From assembly GCF_000017625.1 (NCBI RefSeq), contig NC_009712.1, forward strand, positions 248,001-312,000: DNA of 64,000 nt, given 5' to 3'. The notes below the pieces were generated by a model. That model was given only the letters and a program-made list of their open reading frames with translations, was not told the DNA's origin and ran no database searches. How positions within the stretch are numbered: position 1 is the stretch's first letter; every line of letters starts with the position of its first letter. The position numbers and the translations under genes were made by a program. Positions 60,299-64,000 of this stretch are shown in pieces. The DNA comes from Methanoregula boonei 6A8 (GTDB taxonomy: Archaea > Halobacteriota > Methanomicrobia > Methanomicrobiales > Methanospirillaceae).

Positions 60299-60555
60299 TT
60301 CCCGTCGGGTCTGCTTTACGTTGTTACCCTGTTTTGAACCCGGTAACGAAGTGAACTGACGGATACCCCGGTAAACCCCACGGACCTCACGGAACGGTTA
60401 ACCGGTAGAGAGGACTTCGTTTGAAAAAAAACCGGGAAAACCGGGAATTTTCACGCCATAATAAAGGTGAAAAAGTATGCTGCGTCCCGGGAAGGTACGA
60501 GCACCCCATTCTTTATAACTCCCCTGTTTGAAGAGATACATGATGAGGACCGGTC

Positions 60556-61374
60556 ATGGCGGACAATGAGATTTTTGTTGAATCTGTTGAGGTACTGTTA
60601 TTGTCTGAGATCGGAATGTCTTCTGCAACCATGATAAAGGATGCCTATCCCCCCGTTTCCGGGGATCCCTATCTGGAGGAGGGAGATGCGGGGCCGAATG
60701 CCCGGGTCTTTGTAACAAAAACATCAAACCGGACTCCGGACGAAGAGATTGGATCCCTGCTCGGGGAAGATCCAGACGACCCCCCGGCAACTACGGCCAC
60801 CCATGATTTTTACACAATGATACTCACGATGAGTATGCGGCTGGGCGATCCACCCACCACCCGTTTTATTAACGGAACAATCGATGTGGCTTTTCCTTAT
60901 GAGATAAAAATTCTCGACTATTCCCCAAAAGACAAGAGCAGCATTACCGCACTTATGGAAAAATGCGGTGGAACGATCTCCATCTCCCCGGGTCTGTTTT
61001 TTTTGGTACCTGAGTCCCGGAATACAAAAACTCCCGTGGCGCGTAAGGAAAACCGGTTCAGAATCCCGGTTGGTTCCGGGGAAAAAATTACCGGCACCTA
61101 CGACAAAAAAACCGGGTACTCCCTTGATATACCCGGCTTTTTTTTGCTGGAATACCAGGGCATGCTCAAAAACACCCATGATGTGTCCTGGGAAATATAT
61201 CCCCCGATGCCTCCCCGGGATAGTGTACTTACCGGGGAGAAGATGCTGGCGGTCTTCTCCCTCATTGTCCAGACTCCCAAAAACGTTCCCCCCGAACTTA
61301 AAGTCGGTATCGAATGCCGGGTGAAAGGGAATCTCTGGGGAATGATCCCCATCAGGGGTTCGACGGATTTCTGA
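60556..61374 (+). CDS. Hypothetical beta-rich protein (272 aa)
   Basis: MADNEIFVESVEVLLLSEIG begins a cytoplasmic-looking protein with no signal peptide and no membrane segment. Predicted strands alternate throughout (PYEIKILDYSPKD, GLFFLVPESRNTKTPVARKE, GFFLLEYQGMLKNTHDVSWE), with a Pro/Asp-rich loop near 70-80. No family recognised. It follows marker 8 by about 257 bases and is convergent with the second thermosome gene. A soluble structural or cofactor-binding role is possible but unsupported. Confidence 0.7.
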   Translation: MADNEIFVESVEVLLLSEIGMSSATMIKDAYPPVSGDPYLEEGDAGPNARVFVTKTSNRTPDEEIGSLLGEDPDDPPATTATHDFYTMILTMSMRLGDPPTTRFINGTIDVAFPYEIKILDYSPKDKSSITALMEKCGGTISISPGLFFLVPESRNTKTPVARKENRFRIPVGSGEKITGTYDKKTGYSLDIPGFFLLEYQGMLKNTHDVSWEIYPPMPPRDSVLTGEKMLAVFSLIVQTPKNVPPELKVGIECRVKGNLWGMIPIRGSTDF

Positions 61375-61497
61375 TAACATCGGGTAATGCCTGTTTTCCC
61401 GAAGGTCCGGGGCCGGCAGTCTCCGTTTCCGGTGAAAAGACAGAGTTGCCCTCTTTTTGGCGATCTGCCCTTTGAAAAAAGAAATCAAAAAAAGTGA

Positions 61498-63108
61498 TTA
61501 TCCCATGCCCGGCATTGACCCGGCGGAATTTTTGGACTGCGTGATCATCATGTCATCGATACGGACGAGCATGATGGAGGTCTCGGATGCACTTTTGATG
61601 GACTGGCGCTTGGACCGGAGCGGTTCGAGCACACCCTCATCAAGCATGTCGATGATTTCGCCGGTATAGACATTGAGGCCGGCCGTCTTTTTGCCCTTGG
61701 CGTGGGCGTTTTTAAGGGCCACCAGCTTGTCGATGGTGTTGAACCCCGAGTTCTCTGCGAGGGTCCGGGGAATGGTTTCAAAGGCGGTAGCATATCCTTC
61801 GATTGCGATCTGCACCCGTCCCCCGACCGTCCCGGCGTAATCCCGGAGTTTCATGAAAAGCTCGGTCTCTACCGCACCGCCACCGGCCACGTACGTGCCG
61901 TCCTCAATTGCGTCCATCACTACGCGGGTGCCGTCAACAACTGCACGCTCCAGCTCGTCCAGCAGATAGTCGCTTGTGCCCCGGAGCAGGATGCTGACGG
62001 TCTTTGGGTTTTTGCACCCGGAAATCCGCGTGATCTCCATATCGTTGTCCTCTTCGACGACCTCTGCATGGCCGAGATCCTTTGCGGTGAGGTCTTCGGG
62101 CTTGTTGACAATATTTCCGGAGAGTGCACGTGCTGCATACTTGAGATCTTTTTCCGGGACATCCTCGATTGCAAAAATGCCATGCTTTGCAAGGAAGAAC
62201 TGGACCGGGTCGGCAATGCCCTTCTGGCAAAGCACGACATTTGCACCGGCGTTGATAATGGCATCAGCCAGTTTCTTTAACGTATCCCTCTCCTGCTGGG
62301 AGAATGCAGCCATCTGCTCAGCGCTTGTAATCTTTATCTTGGCCTTTACCTGGGTTTTTGCGATCTCCATGGGCATGGCGATGAGTGCGACTTTTGCCCC
62401 GGCAATTTTCTTTGGCATATCTTCGCTTACCCGTTTTTTGTCAAGGATAACCCCGCGGACAAGTTCGGAGTCATCCATGGACCTGCCCTTCTGCTTCTTG
62501 ATGAGCACGTCGTCTTCATTCGCACTGTATTTCCCGCCGGTCTTTTCTGTAATGGCCACCACGGCCTCCACGATAATGCCGCCCAGTTTTTCCCGGATCA
62601 GTTCTATGGACTTGCCGGTGATCGCTGTGCCGGCGATCTTTTTAAGGGTCTTTTTGTCCGCCGGGTCGACCTTGAACGAGAGGGATTCGGTAATGTTGAG
62701 GGCTTTTTCCATACCCATGCGGTACCCTTCGGAGATAACGGTCGGGTGGAGTCCCATGGCGAGCAGTTTTTCCGCCTGATCCATTAAAGCCCCGGCAATG
62801 ACCACGGCAGTCGTGGTCCCGTCCCCGACCTCGTCGTCCTGGGTCATGGCCACTTCGACTACCATCTTTGCGCCGGGGTGCTGGACCGAGATCTCACTTA
62901 AGATGGTGGCACCGTCGTTTGTGATCACGATATCCCCGGTTGAGCTGACAAGCATCTTGTCCATGCCCCGGGGGCCAAGGGTGGTCCGGACCGCGTTTGC
63001 GATTGCCTTTGCGGCCATGATATTCGAATGCTGGGCTTCCTCGCCGCGGTTCCGTGTTGTCCCCTGCCTGAGAATAATTATTGGCTGTCCGCCAAGCTGT
63101 TGTGACAT
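61498..63108 (-). CDS. Thermosome subunit (group II chaperonin), copy 2
   Basis: A 536-residue group II chaperonin subunit. It begins [20 protein letters not shown], nearly the same as copy 1, and the ATPase motifs [33 protein letters not shown] and [12 protein letters not shown] are intact. The C-terminus is the shorter [10 protein letters not shown]. It diverges from copy 1 in the apical domain. The upstream region resembles copy 1 only in the last 20-30 bases before the start; the longer shared leader is not visible here. The two subunits may form homo- or hetero-oligomeric rings. Confidence 0.96.
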   Translation of the reverse strand: MSQQLGGQPIIILRQGTTRNRGEEAQHSNIMAAKAIANAVRTTLGPRGMDKMLVSSTGDIVITNDGATILSEISVQHPGAKMVVEVAMTQDDEVGDGTTTAVVIAGALMDQAEKLLAMGLHPTVISEGYRMGMEKALNITESLSFKVDPADKKTLKKIAGTAITGKSIELIREKLGGIIVEAVVAITEKTGGKYSANEDDVLIKKQKGRSMDDSELVRGVILDKKRVSEDMPKKIAGAKVALIAMPMEIAKTQVKAKIKITSAEQMAAFSQQERDTLKKLADAIINAGANVVLCQKGIADPVQFFLAKHGIFAIEDVPEKDLKYAARALSGNIVNKPEDLTAKDLGHAEVVEEDNDMEITRISGCKNPKTVSILLRGTSDYLLDELERAVVDGTRVVMDAIEDGTYVAGGGAVETELFMKLRDYAGTVGGRVQIAIEGYATAFETIPRTLAENSGFNTIDKLVALKNAHAKGKKTAGLNVYTGEIIDMLDEGVLEPLRSKRQSIKSASETSIMLVRIDDMMITQSKNSAGSMPGMG

Positions 63109-63180
63109 TGTATAAACCTCACTTTTTTATTTTGTTCCGGGAAGTTCCGGCAGAGCCGATCGCAATGTTGGCCCGGCTCC

Positions 63181-63203
63181 CCCGGGTACTCCTGTACCGG
63201 GGA
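63181..63203. other. Strong inverted repeat between TPR gene and thermosome
   Basis: CCCGGGTAC-TCCT-GTACCGGGG forms a stem of about nine pairs with one flaw. It lies between the end of the TPR gene (63390) and the start of thermosome copy 2 (63108) on the minus strand, so it could act as a terminator-like hairpin or a leader structure. Confidence 0.4.
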
Positions 63204-63389
63204 TTCCCCGTTCTTGTGCATCACGGTGTATCCGGGAGGGTTGTTGTGCCCGCGGACACCGGTTCCCCTGCAACACCCGTAATGGGCAGGAGTTGCTCTG
63301 TTACCTCATATGCCTGTCGGTGATCCGGGTTTTTTGTCCGGAGCAAAAAAAACCGGCCACAGGGCATCGTGCAGCCACGACAGGTTCGA

Positions 63390-63866
63390 TCAGGCGGGAC
63401 CGGGTTTGCCTTTCAATGCAGTGGCCCGGTTCTGTTTTGCCACGGTGTACCCCGGGTCGATGTCAAGTGCCCGGTTAAACGATGCGACCGCGTAGTCCCG
63501 CTGGCCGAGCCGGGCATACGCGTTCCCGCGGTTGTTCCATGCATTCGCGTATCCCGGGCTGAGGGCAATTGCCTTATCAAACGAGACCACCGCTTCAGAA
63601 TGCCGGCCAAGATGCCCGAGCGCGACTCCCCGGTTGTTCCATGTATTTGCGTACTCCGGGTTGATCGCAATCGCCTTGTCAAACGATGCCAGCGCGTCTG
63701 AATACCTGTCGAGACTGATAAGGGCGCTCCCTCGTTTTCTCCAGGCCTCGGCACAGTCCGGGCGGGCAAAAATTGCCTTGTCAAACGAGGTTACCGCATC
63801 TGAATACAGGCCGAGGTTGGCAAAATCGAGGCCTTCGTTGTAGTAGTGAACTTTCGGATTTTCCAT
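63390..63866 (-). CDS. Tetratricopeptide repeat protein
   Basis: A 158-residue protein made of four TPR units of 34 residues (for example NEGLDFANLGLYSDAVTSFD, AWRKRGSALISLDRYSDALA, TWNNRGVALGHLGRHSEAVV, AWNNRGNAYARLGQRDYAVA). TPRs are protein-interaction scaffolds. The start at ATG 63866 is backed by TGAGG; ATG 63878 is an alternative. It is upstream of thermosome copy 2 on the same strand but separated by about 280 bases. The target is unknown. Confidence 0.9.
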   Translation of the reverse strand: MENPKVHYYNEGLDFANLGLYSDAVTSFDKAIFARPDCAEAWRKRGSALISLDRYSDALASFDKAIAINPEYANTWNNRGVALGHLGRHSEAVVSFDKAIALSPGYANAWNNRGNAYARLGQRDYAVASFNRALDIDPGYTVAKQNRATALKGKPGPA

Positions 63867-64000
63867 GGAGTTCCTCATTGTTATGCAAACTCCTCACTGT
63901 CCGGAGGGCTTTTTTTCAAAGGTACCGGTAATCCTGCTCTGCCCGGGCCGGGTTGGCATGCTTTTTGTGTACCTGCCAGAGCCTCCCGAGGCGCCATAGC

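Noticed and set aside
63181-63203. Shared leader element in front of thermosome copy 2
   Set aside because: The strong inverted repeat there differs from the GCAAAA/TTTTGC element; only the last bases before the start resemble copy 1.

Overview
The window is chromosomal DNA of a methanogenic archaeon, most likely order Methanomicrobiales and plausibly a Methanoregula-like lineage; the placement is inference from gene content and codon use. Archaeal markers are aEF-2, archaeal S12/S7, aRF1, archaeal TYW1, O-phosphoseryl-tRNA synthetase (SepRS), two group II chaperonins and the methanogenesis marker 8 protein (DUF2099). Most genes have strong G/C at third codon positions. The clear exception is the AT-rich gene at 24885-26783.

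Layout. 1-1491: start of the aEF-2/S7/S12 operon, minus strand, entering from the left edge. 1661-4164: queD, queE, a 33-residue Cys-rich ORF, a Nudix hydrolase and a lipoprotein hydrolase. 4204-9692: a tightly packed translation operon, prf1-argS-taw1-sepS, with overlapping starts and stops. 9733-13031: a histidine kinase with a degenerate receiver, a phosphoribulokinase and a membrane-protein/XRE-regulator pair. 13042-19997: an mrfA/mrfB-like helicase-exonuclease pair, an amidotransferase, a HAD phosphatase, a secreted transglutaminase-like protein and an orphan DNA methyltransferase. 20075-27249: a large surface protein with a beta-propeller inside an IPT/TIG fold, small uncharacterised genes, then an AT-rich AlbA_2/Schlafen-type gene beside a palindromic repeat cluster. 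27361-39930: secreted helical proteins, a membrane-bound winged-helix regulator, histidine kinases, a FIST-sensor/kinase pair, a PII protein and a cysteine-desulfurase-like enzyme. 39931-47636: a gene-sparse stretch with an amber-interrupted KTSC-like gene, a TauE/SafE permease, a degenerate RNase III-like protein, SixA, a GNAT-isochorismatase fusion, rubredoxin and about 1 kb without a convincing gene. 47637-55522: another kinase and a surface-protein cluster including a DUF3494 ice-binding-like protein and a duplicate of its C-terminal domain. 55865-63866: two divergent paralogous thermosome genes flanking carbonic anhydrase, methanogenesis marker 8 and unknown genes, ending with a TPR protein.

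How the genes work together. The left third is core translation and tRNA modification (preQ0/archaeosine, wyosine, Sep-tRNA). The middle is dominated by signal transduction: four related histidine kinases, three with N-terminal receivers, and no stand-alone response regulators. The right part is cell-envelope and stress functions. The most interesting new signal is a roughly 115-bp leader with an internal inverted repeat, present upstream of both the left thermosome gene and the marker 8 operon. This suggests shared regulation of a chaperonin and a methanogenesis-associated gene. No tRNA, rRNA, CRISPR array or transposase was recognised.
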